A stretch of DNA of 64,000 nt from Phytohabitans houttuyneae (GCF_011764425.1 NZ_BLPF01000003.1:62001-126000); one strand, 5' to 3'. Numbered from the stretch's first letter, positions 46,606 through 60,460 are shown. Program-made: numbers and translations. The notes: generated by a model not told the origin, from the sequence alone.

Positions 46606-46676
46606 GCACGCTACCAAGCAAAACGACACTCTTTCGAACAAGTAATGGCACTAACACGGGAGAATCCACCCTTCGG

Positions 46677-48034
46677 ATGAGGCACTTCGACCCACTCGTA
46701 CTGGGAACGCTCCCAACTACGTTAAACGTTGTCAGCGGGGCGCAGCCTTCCCGTTACGGCGCGTTCAGAGAGCGTTCTCGCATTGAGTGGCGGATCGACC
46801 ACGGTGGCGATCCCTTCCATGTTCTCCAAGCCTTCCTCGACCGGCACGGACTCCCGGTGCGGGATCTGGGTCGGATCGGCGACACACCGGACCGTCCGGG
46901 TGCCGCGGCCGGCGCGTCGGTCTTCGTCTCAGCGGCCGCCGGTGCCTGGGCCGCGGGCGCGCCGATCGGCCCGCCGAGCCCGGCGCCGGCCGTGCCCGAC
47001 CTGGTCGCCGTCGTGTACGACCCGGCGCCACCCGCCCACGCGGGAACCGGCCCACCGCTCGCCCTCGCCGGTGGCTCCCAAGGCCTCGCCGGCGATGCGG
47101 TCACCTACCAGCCCTACCACGCGGGTGAGGCCAGCGGCCACACGAGCGCCGGCCCGGTGCCCGCTTCCAGCCTGCCGCGTCCTTCCGGTCCGGTTTATGG
47201 CGAATCCCGGGGTGGCGGCGGGTGGCAGCTGGGCCGGTGGCGCTCCAGCTGGACGCCCGCGGCGCACGCCGACGCGGTGCGCGCGGTGCGGGGCGCGATC
47301 GCCCGGGGCGACGTCTACCAGGTGAACGTCGTAGGGCACGCCGCCGCCCCCTACTTCGGTGACCCCTGCCCGCGCTGCGGCGGCTGGCCGGGCTGCGCGG
47401 CGCGCGGTACGCGGGCGTGCTCACCGGCGCCGGCTGGGCGATCGGCTGCGCGTCACCGGAGACGCTGGTGGAGGTCTCCGGCGGCCGCGTGGTGACCCGG
47501 CCGATCAAGGGCACGCGCGCGGCGACCGCCGCCGGGCGGCGCGAACTGCTCGAGTCGGCCAAAGAGCGCGCCGAGCACATCATGATCGTCGACCTGGAGC
47601 GCAACGACCTGGCCCGGATCGCGCGCACGGGCTCGGTGCGGGTCGACGACCTGTACGCGATCCGGCGCTGGTGCGACCTCTGGCAGGCCGAGTCCACCGT
47701 CTCCGCCGAGCCGGCACCCGGCCTCGGCCTCGCCGACCTCCTTCGCGCGGTGTGCCCCGGCGGCTCGGTGACCGGCGCACCCAAACTGGCCGCGCTCGGC
47801 GAGATCGCCGCGCTGGAGCCGGTCGGCCGCGGCGCGAGCATGGGCGCGCTCGGCTGGGTCGGCCACGACCGGATCGACCTGGGACTGACCATCCGCACCG
47901 CCGCCGCCGACGGCGAACGCCTGCACCTGTGGGCCGGCGGCGGCATCACCTGGGGCAGCGACCCCGAGGCCGAGGTCGACGAGGCGGCCGCGAAGGCCGC
48001 ACCCCTCCGCGCCGCCCTGGCCGGCGAGGCCTGA
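46677..48034 (+). pseudogene. pabB: Aminodeoxychorismate synthase component I (chorismate-binding), frameshifted near 47364 (one base missing)
   Basis: About 452 residues if joined. It makes 4-amino-4-deoxychorismate, the precursor of p-aminobenzoate and folate. The C-terminal chorismate-binding signatures are intact: RPIKGTRAATAAGRRELLES, AEHIMIVDLERNDLARI and CPGGSVTGAPKLAALGEI. The N-terminal frame reads to AAAPYFGDP, then shifts; the expected LPALRRLAGLRGARYAGVLT follows in the next frame if one C is added to CCCC at 47363-47366. Because PABA synthesis is normally essential in free-living actinobacteria, a sequencing deletion is more likely than a dead gene, unless another pabB exists. 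Confidence 0.82.
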
Positions 48035-48164
48035 CCCGCGCTTGGCCCCGGGCCGGCAGCGTCCAGACCGCGAGACCCCGCCCCGCTCGCGCGGGCCTCG
48101 TGGAACGGTGGCGCGACACGAGCGGGGAAGGCGGGCGGGTAAGGAACCGGATAGCCTGACGGCC

Positions 48165-48662
48165 ATGACGATGCGGCCCATCCGGCTGCTGGGCGACGCG
48201 GTCCTGCGTACGCCGGCCGAACCGATCACCTCCTTCGACACCGAGCTGCACGCGCTCGTCACCGACCTCATGGACACGCTGCTCGGCGCGCCCGGGCGGG
48301 CCGGGGTCGCGGCGACCCAGATCGGGGTCAGCGCGCGCGTGTTCGTCTACGACGCGGACGGCGAGGTGGGCCACGTGGTCAACCCGACGATCGAGCTGTC
48401 GGAAGAGATGCAGGACGGTGACGAGGGCTGCCTGTCGATCCCCGAGCTGTACTTCCCGACGCCGCGCGCCATGTTCGCGACCGTGCGGGGCTTCGACCAG
48501 TACGGCGCGCCGCTGACCATCAGCGGGAGCGGCTTCCTCGCGCGCGCACTGCAGCACGAGACCGACCACCTCGACGGCAAGCTCTACATCGACACGCTCC
48601 GCGGCGACACCCGCCGGCAGGCGCTGCGGGACATCCGCGCCGCCGCGTGGTCGCGCCGCTAG
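48165..48662 (+). CDS. def: Peptide deformylase
   Basis: A 165-residue Fe/Zn hydrolase that removes the formyl group from nascent N-terminal Met. The three metal/active-site motifs are present: GVAATQIG, EGCLSIP at residues 87-93 (metal Cys), and HETDHLDG at 131-138 (two metal His and catalytic Glu). Start is ATG at 48165; ATG at 48171 is also possible. It lies 130 bases after pabB and is followed by a copy of the gene-end repeat. Confidence 0.94.
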   Translation: MTMRPIRLLGDAVLRTPAEPITSFDTELHALVTDLMDTLLGAPGRAGVAATQIGVSARVFVYDADGEVGHVVNPTIELSEEMQDGDEGCLSIPELYFPTPRAMFATVRGFDQYGAPLTISGSGFLARALQHETDHLDGKLYIDTLRGDTRRQALRDIRAAAWSRR

Positions 48663-48688
48663 CGCAAGATCTTTCAAACCGGGATCCG

Positions 48689-48748
48689 AGCTACCGCGAT
48701 GCCCGTCGTGGTCCGGACCGTTCCTCCCGGGGCCTCACCGTCCGCGTC
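48689..48748 (+). repeat. Gene-end repeat, copy D (GGTCCGGACC family)
   Basis: GAGCTACCGCGATGCCCGTC, GTGGTCCGGACCGTTCCTCC and CGGGGCCTCACCGTCCGC, preceded by AAGATCT at 48666-48672. It starts 27 bases after the def stop, in the orientation of def. Confidence 0.85.
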
Positions 48749-48809
48749 TCAAACCCGCGCCGGCTCTGCGGCCCGCGGGGAGCGCGGTCGGCCTCGGGCA
48801 TAAACGCCC

Positions 48810-48841
48810 GATGGGGGCGGCCCGCCCGAGCCGCCCCCATC
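48810..48841. terminator. Hairpin terminator at the end of the ABC permease gene
   Basis: GATGGGGGCGGC pairs perfectly with GCCGCCCCCATC around an 8-base loop, just beyond the stop of the leftward permease gene. Confidence 0.82.
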
Positions 48842-48854
48842 TGTCCCCCGTGGG

Positions 48855-51407
48855 CTATTCGTGTGCGATGGCGCCGAGCACGTTCAGGCGCGCGGCGCGG
48901 ATCGCGGGCAGGATCGCGGCGACCACTCCAACGATCGCTGCCACGACCACGGCAAGCCCCATCTGGGACCAGGGAAGGACGAGTTCGGTGATGCCGTCGT
49001 CCTTGAGGGCGCGGACCACCGCGGCGCCGAGACCCGTGCCGACCACGACGCCCAGGATCGCCCCGAACATCGAGATCACCACCGCCTCGACCGTGATCAT
49101 GCGCATCGTCTGCGCGCGGCGCAGGCCGATCGCGCGGAGCAGGCCCAGCTCGCGGGTCCGCTCCAGCACCGACAGCGCGAGCGTGTTGACGATGCCCAGC
49201 ACCGCGATCAGGATCGCCAGTGCCAGCAGGATCTGGATCATCGTGAGGATCTGGTCGAACCCGCTGGTCTGCTGCTCGATGAACTTGCTCCGGTCGGCCA
49301 CCGACACCTCGGGGCTGTTTGCGAGCAGCTTGTCGACCTGCGGCTCCACCTGTGCGACGGTCGCGCCCTGGCTCAGCTGGATGTACCCCTGCGTCGGCTG
49401 CGGGATCGCGAAGTCCTTGGTCGCCTGCACCGGCAGCACGAAGCCGCCGTACAGATCGGACTCCTTGTAGATCCCAGACAGCGTGTACGTGTGCGCGTCA
49501 CCCCGGGACAGCTGCACCGTCAGGCGCGAGCCCACCGACAGGCCCTTGTCCGTCGCGGTGCCCGAGTCGACGAGCACCTGGTCGGCGCCGAGCGAGTCGA
49601 TGCTCCCGGACGACGGCTCGGCCCGGTACACGTCCTTCAGCGCGGCGATGTCGGTGACGGCGGTGAGGTACTCCTTGTCGCCGTTGACCGTGCCGAGGTC
49701 CGCGTACGTGCCGGTCGCCGCCTTCACCCCCGGGATCGCCTTGGCCTCGTCGAGCACCGCCGGGTCGAAGCTCGGCGGGCGCGGACCGCTCTGCGCGCCG
49801 GAGATGACGAGGTCGGCGTTGATGGTGTCCTCGGCGAGCTTGGTGATGCTCGACTTCGCCGAGCCGAGCAGCACCGTGACGCCGGTGACCAGAGCGATGC
49901 CCACCATCAGCGCGGCCGCCGTGATGGCGGTGCGCCGCGGGTTGCGGCCGGAGTTGAGGCGGCCCAGCTTGCCCGGCACCGACCACGAGAAGATGCGGCC
50001 GAGCAGGCCCACCACCGGCCTGCTCACCAGCGGGGTCAGCAGCGCCACGCCGATGAACGTGACCAGCACACCGCCCAGGATCGTCCACAGTGTCCAGTCG
50101 TCGCCGGCCTTGCCGCTGAGCCCGAGCGCGAGCAGCGCGCCGCCCGCGGCGCCGACGATGGCGCCCCACACGGTGACCTTCGTGAGTGGACGGTCGGGCG
50201 TCGCGACCTCCTGCATCGCGGCGACCGGCGGGATGCGCGACGCGCGCAGCGCCGGCAGGACCGCGGCGACCACCGTCACCAGCAGGCCGACCACGAAGGA
50301 GCTGATGACCGCGGCGGCCGGCACACCGACCGACGCCATCTCCAGCCCGCCGCCGATGCTGCCGAACACGAACGCCAGCAGCGCGCCCACGCCGACGCCC
50401 GCGCCGAGGCCGAGCACCGAGGCGACAAGGCCGATCACCACCGCCTCGATGAGCACCGAGCCGACCATCTGCCTTCGGCTCGCGCCGACCGCGCGCATCA
50501 GCGCCAGCTCCCGCGTCCGCTGCGCCACGATGATCGAGAACGTGTTGAGGATCAGGAAGATGCCGACGAACAAAGCCACGCCGGCGAAGCCGAGCAGGAT
50601 GTTGTTGAAGAAGCTCAGCCCTTCCTTGAGCGAGCCGGACGCCTCGTCGGCGAGCTGCTTGCCGGTCTTCACCTCGTACCCGCTGCCGAGCTGGGCGGCG
50701 ATGTCGTCGCGCAGCTTCTCGTGCGAGACGCCGTCGGCGGCCTTGACGGTGATCTGGTTCCACACGCCGCTCTCGCCGAGCATCAGCTTCTGCGCCACCG
50801 GTGGCGTGAACTCCACCTGCTGCACGCCGCCGAGGCTGTCGCGGTCGCCGCTGTACCCGAAGATGCCGACGATCGTGAAGTCCTGGCGCGGCTCGCGCGT
50901 GAGCACGCCCACCTTGTCGCCCACCTTCACCTTGCCGGCGTCGGCGAGCGTCTTGTTGATGGCAATCTCGTTGTCGGCGGTGGGGCCGCGCCCGTCGCGC
51001 AGCTCGATGAGCCCGTCGTCAGGGTTCCAGCTCTCGCCCAGCTGCGGCGGGCCGAACGAGGTGACCACCTTGCCGTTGTCGCCGATGAGCCGGGCGCCGT
51101 CGGTCGAGACGTAGCCGGTGACCTTTGCCACACCGGGCACCGCCGCGACCTTGTCCACAGTGGAGGCGGGGAACGGCGCCGCCGCCTCCTCGCCCTCGAA
51201 CTCGCTGACGTTCACCTTGGGCTTGGCGGCAACGCCGACGTCGGTCTGCGAGTAGGCCGTGGAGAAGACCGCGTCGAAGGAGCGGCCGAGCGTGTCGGTG
51301 AGCACGAACGCACCCGACACGAACATCACGCCCAGCACGACCGCCAGCCCCGACAACACCAGCCGGAGCTTGCGGGCGAGCAGGCTTTTCATCGTGGCGC
51401 GGAACAT
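48855..51407 (-). CDS. MacB/FtsX-type ABC transporter permease (two permease domains)
   Basis: An 850-residue membrane protein built as two FtsX-like halves. Each half has an extracellular MacB_PCD domain and four-helix FtsX cores; the repeated cytoplasmic signatures IVAQRTRELALMRAVGASRRQM and LSVLERTRELGLLRAIGLRRAQTM (both quoted within 20+ only as ends: IVAQRTREL, GASRRQM; LSVLERTREL, GLRRAQTM) mark each. Such exporters handle lipoproteins, lipids, toxins or act mechanically on envelope proteins. ATG at 51407 lies 2 bases from the ATPase stop. Coupled to the ATPase gene and probably controlled by the adjacent two-component system. Confidence 0.9.
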   Translation of the reverse strand: MFRATMKSLLARKLRLVLSGLAVVLGVMFVSGAFVLTDTLGRSFDAVFSTAYSQTDVGVAAKPKVNVSEFEGEEAAAPFPASTVDKVAAVPGVAKVTGYVSTDGARLIGDNGKVVTSFGPPQLGESWNPDDGLIELRDGRGPTADNEIAINKTLADAGKVKVGDKVGVLTREPRQDFTIVGIFGYSGDRDSLGGVQQVEFTPPVAQKLMLGESGVWNQITVKAADGVSHEKLRDDIAAQLGSGYEVKTGKQLADEASGSLKEGLSFFNNILLGFAGVALFVGIFLILNTFSIIVAQRTRELALMRAVGASRRQMVGSVLIEAVVIGLVASVLGLGAGVGVGALLAFVFGSIGGGLEMASVGVPAAAVISSFVVGLLVTVVAAVLPALRASRIPPVAAMQEVATPDRPLTKVTVWGAIVGAAGGALLALGLSGKAGDDWTLWTILGGVLVTFIGVALLTPLVSRPVVGLLGRIFSWSVPGKLGRLNSGRNPRRTAITAAALMVGIALVTGVTVLLGSAKSSITKLAEDTINADLVISGAQSGPRPPSFDPAVLDEAKAIPGVKAATGTYADLGTVNGDKEYLTAVTDIAALKDVYRAEPSSGSIDSLGADQVLVDSGTATDKGLSVGSRLTVQLSRGDAHTYTLSGIYKESDLYGGFVLPVQATKDFAIPQPTQGYIQLSQGATVAQVEPQVDKLLANSPEVSVADRSKFIEQQTSGFDQILTMIQILLALAILIAVLGIVNTLALSVLERTRELGLLRAIGLRRAQTMRMITVEAVVISMFGAILGVVVGTGLGAAVVRALKDDGITELVLPWSQMGLAVVVAAIVGVVAAILPAIRAARLNVLGAIAHE

Positions 51408-51408
51408 G

Positions 51409-52179
51409 TCAGGCCGCCGCCTCACCGGTGAGGACGTCCAGGCGCTTCATCGTGTCGAGCACCGACTCGGGCGTCGGCTCGTAGAGCTCGGAGACGATCG
51501 AGCCGTCGGCGAGGAAGACGACGCGGTCCGCGTACGACGCGGCGACCGGGTCGTGGGTCACCATGACGATCGTCTGCCCGTACTCCCGGACGGAGCGCTG
51601 CAGGAACGCGAGCACCTCGGCGCCGGAGCGGGAGTCGAGGTTGCCGGTCGGCTCGTCCGCGAAGACCACCTCGGGGCGGGACACGAGCGCGCGGGCGCAC
51701 GCCACGCGCTGCTGCTGGCCGCCGGAGAGCTGGGAGGGGCGGTGGCCGAGCCGGTCGCCGAGCCCCACCGTGGCGATCACCGTGTCGAACCAATCCTGGT
51801 CCGGCTTGCGCCCGGCGATCGACAGCGGCAGCAGGATGTTTTCCTTGGCCGACAGCGTGGGCAGCAGGTTGAACTGCTGGAAGATGAAGCCAACCTTGTC
51901 GCGGCGCAGCTTGGTCAGGCCGGCGTCGCCGAGCCCGGTGACGACCGTCTCGCCGATCGCGACCTGGCCGCGTGTCACCGAGTCGAGCCCCGCCAGGCAG
52001 TGCATCAGCGTGGACTTGCCGGACCCGGACGGGCCCATGATCGCGGTGAACCGGCCCCGCTCGAACTCCGCGCTGACCCCCCGCAGCGCGACCACCTGGG
52101 CCTCACCCGAGCCATACACCTTCCACACGTCGGTGGCACGGGCCGCCACATGGGTGTCGCGGGCTACCGTCGTCGTCAC
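51409..52179 (-). CDS. ABC transporter ATP-binding protein (MacB/LolD type)
   Basis: A 256-residue ATPase. Walker A is GPSGSGKS at residues 49-56, the Q-loop FIFQQFNLLPTLSAKEN, signature LSGGQQQRVACARAL, Walker B VVFADEPTGNLD and switch His in VTHDP are all intact. The NLDS motif after Walker B is typical of MacB/LolD/FtsE-like exporters. GTG at 52179 is preceded by GAGGGGG. It forms a two-gene unit with the downstream permease. Confidence 0.92.
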   Translation of the reverse strand: MTTTVARDTHVAARATDVWKVYGSGEAQVVALRGVSAEFERGRFTAIMGPSGSGKSTLMHCLAGLDSVTRGQVAIGETVVTGLGDAGLTKLRRDKVGFIFQQFNLLPTLSAKENILLPLSIAGRKPDQDWFDTVIATVGLGDRLGHRPSQLSGGQQQRVACARALVSRPEVVFADEPTGNLDSRSGAEVLAFLQRSVREYGQTIVMVTHDPVAASYADRVVFLADGSIVSELYEPTPESVLDTMKRLDVLTGEAAA

Positions 52180-52611
52180 TGTTTCCCCCTCGTTGCGATC
52201 CTCGTCCGGGCGGAACCCGGGCGCAGGGAAGCTGGTCCGGCCGGACGCTTGGACCGGCCGGCAGCATCCATGTTCGGGGCCGCGGAGCGCGGAATCGTCC
52301 GCCCCCGGGGGAACTCCAAACCCACCTTTGGATGCGGGCCGTCCCCGATGCGCGCTCAGGGTTGCCCCTGACACGTGCGATGCGGGCCATGCCCAAACAC
52401 CGCACCGCGGGGTTGCCCCTGAGCGCGCTCGCACATATGGCCTCTGGCGAGGCCATCCCCCGAATGCCGCTGAGCCTGATGATTCGCTCGCTCATGTCGG
52501 AACCCACGCTAGGACACGAAAAGGCCCGCGCCGTCGTGCTTGCGGAGACTCTTCGGGTACGACCGGCGTGGTGCACGGCGGTGCCGGCGTCCCCCTGGAG
52601 GAGTACGCGCC
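52180..52611. other. 432-base region upstream of the ABC exporter with tandem and dispersed repeats
   Basis: No credible gene. Two direct copies of a roughly 50-base unit run from about 52330 to 52430, each with GATGCGGGCC and GGGTTGCCCCTGA (52359-52371 and 52410-52422). A third, inverted copy of the GAGCGAGCGAA repeat lies at 52470-52498. The promoter of the exporter should be here. Confidence 0.5.
52470..52498 (-). repeat. Short dispersed repeat, GAGCGAGCGAA type, copy 3 (inverted)
   Basis: On the minus strand it reads GACATGAGCGAGCGAATCAT then CAGGCTCAG, aligning with the copies at 36159 and 41724. It may be misread as the start of a small gene (MSERIIRLSG). Confidence 0.6.
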
Positions 52612-53286
52612 CTAGGCGCCGGGGCGGACGAGACCCGTCTCGTAGGCGAGCACGACCGCCTGCACGCGGTCGCGGAGGCCGAGCTTCGTGAGCACGTGCC
52701 CCACGTGTGTCTTGATTGTGGTCTCGCTCACCGAGAGCGCGCCGGCGATCTCCGCATTGGACAGCCCGCGCGCCACCTGGATGAGCACCTCGCGCTCCCG
52801 CTCGGTCAGCGAGTCCAGCGCCTTCGGCGGGGTGGAGGAGGGGTCGGGCAGGCTGTCCGCGAACCGGTCCAGCAGCCGCTTGAGGATCCGCGGCGCCACC
52901 ACCGCCTCGCCGGCCGCCACCGTGCGGATCGCGGTCACCAGGTCTTCGGCGGGCACGTCCTTGGCCAGGAAGCCGCTCGCGCCGGCGCGCAGCGCGCCCA
53001 CCACGTACTCGTCGAGGTCGAAGGTCGTGAGGATGAGGACCCGCACCGGCAGGCGGGCGTCGACGATCGCGCGGGTCGCGGCCACCCCGTCGAGGCGGGG
53101 CATGCGGATGTCCATCAGCACCACGTCGGGCAGCAGCCGGCGGGCCAGGTCGACCGCCTCGGAGCCGTCACCGGCCTCGCCGACGATGTCCAGGTCGTCC
53201 TCGGCGCCCAGCACCATGCGGAACCCGGTCCGCAGCAGTGGCTGGTCGTCGGCGAGCAGGATCCGCACCGGCCGTTCCTGAGTCAC
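52612..53286 (-). CDS. NarL/LuxR-type response regulator
   Basis: A 224-residue response regulator. The receiver domain has the phosphoacceptor Asp59 in PDVVLMDIRMPRLDG, the acidic pair ADD at residues 12-14 and Lys in GFLAKDVPAEDL; the LuxR helix-turn-helix is LTEREREVLIQVARGLSNAEIAG and ETTIKTHVGHVLTKLGLRDR. The GTG at 53286 follows the histidine kinase stop by 16 bases. Same strand and just upstream of the ABC exporter genes, which are its likely target. Confidence 0.92.
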   Translation of the reverse strand: MTQERPVRILLADDQPLLRTGFRMVLGAEDDLDIVGEAGDGSEAVDLARRLLPDVVLMDIRMPRLDGVAATRAIVDARLPVRVLILTTFDLDEYVVGALRAGASGFLAKDVPAEDLVTAIRTVAAGEAVVAPRILKRLLDRFADSLPDPSSTPPKALDSLTEREREVLIQVARGLSNAEIAGALSVSETTIKTHVGHVLTKLGLRDRVQAVVLAYETGLVRPGA

Positions 53287-53302
53287 GCTGGTCCCCCCTG
53301 GT

Positions 53303-54538
53303 TCACGACTGTTCCATCGGGATCTTCGCGTACACCCGGAAGCCGCCGCCCGGCCGGGGCCCGGTGCGCAACGTACCGCCGTACAGCGCGACCCGCTCGC
53401 GCATGCCGACGAGCCCGTGGCCCACGGCCTGGTCGGAGCCGGGCGCGGGGCCGCGGCCGGTGTCGAAGACCTCGACGATCAGCCAGTACACGCCGAAGCT
53501 GAGCCGCACGTGCGCGGTCGCGTTGCCGGCGTGCTTGAGCGCGTTGGTGAGCGCCTCCTGCACGATCCGGAAGATCGCGAGGGCCACCCCGGAGTCGAGC
53601 GGGCCGGGCGTGCCGTCGACCCGGAGCGCGACCGGCAGCCCCGCCTCGCGCACCTGCTCCACCAGCGCCTCGATACCGGCAAGGCCCGGCTGCGGGGACA
53701 GCTCGGCGGCCGGCTCGGCGTCGGTGCGCAGCACGTCGAGCAGGCGGCGCATCTCGCGCAGCGTGGCCCGGCTGGTGTCCTCGATGGTGGCGAGCGCCTC
53801 GTCGGCCGCGTCGGCGTCGCGCTTCAGCACGCGGCGGGCGCCGGTCGCCAGTACCCCCATCACGCTGACGTGGTGGGCGACCATGTCGTGGAGCTCGCGC
53901 GCGATGCGGCGGCGCTCGTCGCCGACGGCCTGCTCGGCCAGGGCCCGCTGGTTTTGCTCGGCGGCCCGGGCCCGCTCCTCCAGGGCGAGGATCGAGGTGC
54001 GGCGGGCGTGCACGGTGCGCCCGACGAGGAAGCACACCATGGCCATGAGGCCGTTGAGGAACGCGATGTAGAAGGCCGACATGTCGGTGGGGCGCAGGTC
54101 GGCCGGCGTGACCGCGTTGAGCAGGAAGACCGGCAGCCACAGCAGGGCCGCGGTCGGTGCCGCGCGCCGCAGGGGGAACTCGGCCGCGACGGTGTACGTG
54201 ACCAGCAGGATCGCGATCACCATCGTGAGCGGCTGGTGCCGGGTGACGATCGAGGAGGCGAGCGAGGCGAGCACGACCCACACGGCCGTCCAGGTGGCGA
54301 CCCGGCGCAGCACCAGCGCCACGCACCCGGCGAGGCTCCAGCCGATGGTCGCCGACCAGCCCGCCGTGCGCATGTCCGGCGGCCCGAACGCGGTGAGCAC
54401 CATCTCCACCAGGACCACGGCGACGGCCAGCAGCGCGTCGAACCCGAGGGCGCGCCGCCCGGCCGGCTCCAGGCGCAGCCGCTCGCGCCAGCCGTCCACC
54501 AGGGAGCGGCCGACGGTCGGAGCGTCCGCACGAGCCAT
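53303..54538 (-). CDS. Membrane sensor histidine kinase (HisKA_3 type)
   Basis: A 411-residue kinase. Four to six transmembrane helices occupy residues 30-175, followed by a coiled coil and the HisKA_3 dimer domain with phosphoacceptor His217 in RRIARELHDMVAHHVSVM. The ATP-binding domain shows VQEALTNALKHA (N box), FDTGRGP (G1) and GHGLVGMRERVALYGG (G2). No large extracellular sensor is present, so it senses something in or at the membrane. Start ATG at 54538. Forms an operon with the LuxR-type regulator. Confidence 0.92.
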   Translation of the reverse strand: MARADAPTVGRSLVDGWRERLRLEPAGRRALGFDALLAVAVVLVEMVLTAFGPPDMRTAGWSATIGWSLAGCVALVLRRVATWTAVWVVLASLASSIVTRHQPLTMVIAILLVTYTVAAEFPLRRAAPTAALLWLPVFLLNAVTPADLRPTDMSAFYIAFLNGLMAMVCFLVGRTVHARRTSILALEERARAAEQNQRALAEQAVGDERRRIARELHDMVAHHVSVMGVLATGARRVLKRDADAADEALATIEDTSRATLREMRRLLDVLRTDAEPAAELSPQPGLAGIEALVEQVREAGLPVALRVDGTPGPLDSGVALAIFRIVQEALTNALKHAGNATAHVRLSFGVYWLIVEVFDTGRGPAPGSDQAVGHGLVGMRERVALYGGTLRTGPRPGGGFRVYAKIPMEQS

Positions 54539-54666
54539 GCCTACCCCGCTCCGCCGTCGTGCGCGGCGTCCGTGGCCTCGCACCTGCATCCAACGAAGAC
54601 GCTGCGCCGCGCTTCGCGCTGCTCCACGTCTCCGCCGGGGCCCGCTCTCCCGCTCATGTATGGAAG

Positions 54667-58368
<3,702 letters not shown>

Positions 58369-58466
58369 GGAATGCACCGCTGTTCGGCGGGCATTACCAG
58401 TGCTGCTCACCCGCCCGTACAGATCAAGAGTCAGTGACGAGGGTGTTGCGTAGGTTCGATTGGCCG

Positions 58467-58484
58467 TAACACCAGTTAGTGTTA
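58467..58484. promoter_or_regulatory. Inverted repeat in the arc upstream region
   Basis: TAACAC-CAGTTA-GTGTTA (58467-58484) is a perfect 6-bp inverted repeat 35 bases before the arc start, inside the 150-base gap where the arc promoter should be. It may be an operator; no regulator is assigned. Confidence 0.45.
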
Positions 58485-58518
58485 TGGCAGTACGTTCAAG
58501 CCCCCGGGGAGGTGGGAC

Positions 58519-60300
58519 GTGGCACGCAGCGACGACGCGGACTCGCGCGCCGCACGGTGGGAGAAGGAGGCCCACGATCTCTCCACTCAGGTCGCGTTCC
58601 TTCAAGAGGAACTCGCTCTGGTGCGGCGCAAGCTGACCGAAAGCCCACGACACGTCCGGCAGCTCGAGGAGCGGCTAGCGGCAACGCAGGCGCAGCTGGC
58701 CCGACTGACCGAAAACAACGAGCGGCTCGTGAGCACTCTGAAAGAGGCTCGAGCCCAGATCGTGACGCTCAAGGAAGAGATCGACCGCCTGGCGCAGCCG
58801 CCCAGCGGCTACGGCGTCTTCCTGGCCAAGCACGACGACGGCACCGTCGACGTCTTCACCGGCGGACGGAAGCTCAGGGTGGCGGTGTCCCCGTCACTCG
58901 ACGTCGACGAGCTGCGCCGTGGGCAGGAGGTCCTGCTCAACGACGCGCTCAACATCGTCGACGCGTTCGGGTACGAGCGGGTCGGCGAAGTGGTCATGCT
59001 CAAGGAGGTGCTGGAGCACCCTGCCGGCGGTCCGGGTGACCGGGCGCTGGTGGTGTCCCACGCCGACGAGGAGCGGATCGTGCACCTCGCCGAGACGCTG
59101 ATCGGCTCGCCGCTGCGCGCGGGTGACTCGCTCATGATCGAGCCCCGCTCGGCGTACGCGTACGAGCGGATCCCGAAGAGCGAGGTCGAGGAGCTCGTGC
59201 TGGAGGAGGTGCCCGACGTCGGATACGAGGACATCGGCGGCCTGCACTCCCAGATCGAGCAGATCCGCGACGCGGTCGAGCTGCCGTTCCTGCACTCCGA
59301 CCTCTTCCGGGAGCACCAGCTGCGCCCGCCGAAGGGCATCCTGCTCTACGGCCCGCCCGGCTGCGGTAAGACCATGATCGCCAAGGCGGTGGCCAACTCG
59401 CTGGCCAAGAAGATCGCCGAGGGCCGTGGCGAGGAGAAGCACACCAGCTACTTCCTCAACATCAAGGGCCCTGAGCTGCTCAACAAGTACGTGGGTGAGA
59501 CCGAGCGGCACATCCGGCTGATCTTCCAGCGCGCCCGCGAGAAGGCGGGCGAGGGCACGCCGGTCATCGTGTTCTTCGACGAGATGGACTCCGTGTTCCG
59601 CACCCGCGGCTCCGGCGTCTCCTCCGACGTGGAAAACACGATCGTCCCGCAGCTGCTCAGCGAGATCGACGGCGTCGAGGGGCTCGAAAACGTCATCGTG
59701 ATCGGCGCCTCCAACCGCGAGGACATGATCGACCCCGCGATCCTCCGCCCAGGCCGCCTGGACGTGAAGATCAAGATCGAGCGCCCGGACGCCGAGGCCG
59801 CGAAGGACATCTTCTCGAAGTACATCCTGACCGGCCTCCCACTGCACCCCGACGACCTCACCGAGCACGGCGGCGACGCCCAGGCCACGGTGGGGGCAAT
59901 GATCGAGGCGGTCGTCCTCCGCATGTACTCGGAGACCGAGGAGAACCGCTTCCTCGAGGTGACGTACGCCAACGGCGACAAGGAGGTCCTGTACTTCAAG
60001 GACTTCAACTCCGGCGCCATGATTCAGAACATCGTCGACCGCGGCAAGAAGATGGCCATCAAGGAGTTCCTCTCCTCGGGCCGCAAGGGCCTGCGCCTGC
60101 AGCACCTGCTGGACGCGTGCGTCGACGAGTTCCGCGAAAACGAGGACCTGCCGAACACCACCAACCCGGACGACTGGGCCCGCATCTCCGGCAAGAAGGG
60201 CGAGCGGATCGTGTACATCCGCACGCTCGTCTCCGGCGGCAAGGGCGCCGAGGCCGGCCGCTCCATCGACACGGTCAGCAACACCGGCCAGTACCTGTAA
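58519..60300 (+). CDS. arc: ARC/Mpa proteasomal AAA+ ATPase
   Basis: A 593-residue hexameric unfoldase that feeds pupylated proteins to the 20S proteasome. An N-terminal coiled coil (residues about 15-95) that binds Pup is followed by two OB folds (about 96-235) and the AAA+ domain with Walker A GPPGCGKT at 278-285, Walker B FFDEMDS around Asp354-Glu355, and arginine finger ILRPGRLD. The chain ends in GQYL, the C-terminal motif that docks into the proteasome alpha ring and opens its gate. Start GTG at 58519 after GGGGAGGTGG. Matches Rv2115c. Confidence 0.96.
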   Translation: MARSDDADSRAARWEKEAHDLSTQVAFLQEELALVRRKLTESPRHVRQLEERLAATQAQLARLTENNERLVSTLKEARAQIVTLKEEIDRLAQPPSGYGVFLAKHDDGTVDVFTGGRKLRVAVSPSLDVDELRRGQEVLLNDALNIVDAFGYERVGEVVMLKEVLEHPAGGPGDRALVVSHADEERIVHLAETLIGSPLRAGDSLMIEPRSAYAYERIPKSEVEELVLEEVPDVGYEDIGGLHSQIEQIRDAVELPFLHSDLFREHQLRPPKGILLYGPPGCGKTMIAKAVANSLAKKIAEGRGEEKHTSYFLNIKGPELLNKYVGETERHIRLIFQRAREKAGEGTPVIVFFDEMDSVFRTRGSGVSSDVENTIVPQLLSEIDGVEGLENVIVIGASNREDMIDPAILRPGRLDVKIKIERPDAEAAKDIFSKYILTGLPLHPDDLTEHGGDAQATVGAMIEAVVLRMYSETEENRFLEVTYANGDKEVLYFKDFNSGAMIQNIVDRGKKMAIKEFLSSGRKGLRLQHLLDACVDEFRENEDLPNTTNPDDWARISGKKGERIVYIRTLVSGGKGAEAGRSIDTVSNTGQYL

Positions 60301-60316
60301 CGCCAGCAACGTCAAG

Positions 60317-60345
60317 GGCCCCGCACGCTCCGGCGCGCGGGGCCC
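60317..60345 (+). terminator. Terminator of arc
   Basis: GGGCCCCGC (60317-60325) pairs with GCGGGGCCC (60337-60345) around an 11-base loop, 16 bases after the arc stop. Confidence 0.82.
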
Positions 60346-60399
60346 TGCCACGTCCGCACGCACCACCTCCGCCCAGGACCAAAAGCCCGAAGAAACGCG

Positions 60400-60460
60400 A
60401 GCTACCGCGACGTCCGCCGTGGTCCGGACCGTTGCTCCCGCGGCCTCACCCTCCGCCGCT
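60400..60460 (+). repeat. Gene-end repeat, copy E (GGTCCGGACC family)
   Basis: AGCTACCGCGACGTCCGCC, GTGGTCCGGACCGTTGCTCC and CGCGGCCTCACCCTCCGCC. It starts about 100 bases after the arc stop, beyond the terminator, in the orientation of arc. Copy F lies 1.3 kb further on in the opposite orientation. Confidence 0.87.

Noticed and set aside
46632-46648. LexA-like half site TCGAACAAGT upstream of pabB
   Set aside because: The second half (AATGGC) does not match GTTCGA, so it is not a credible SOS box.
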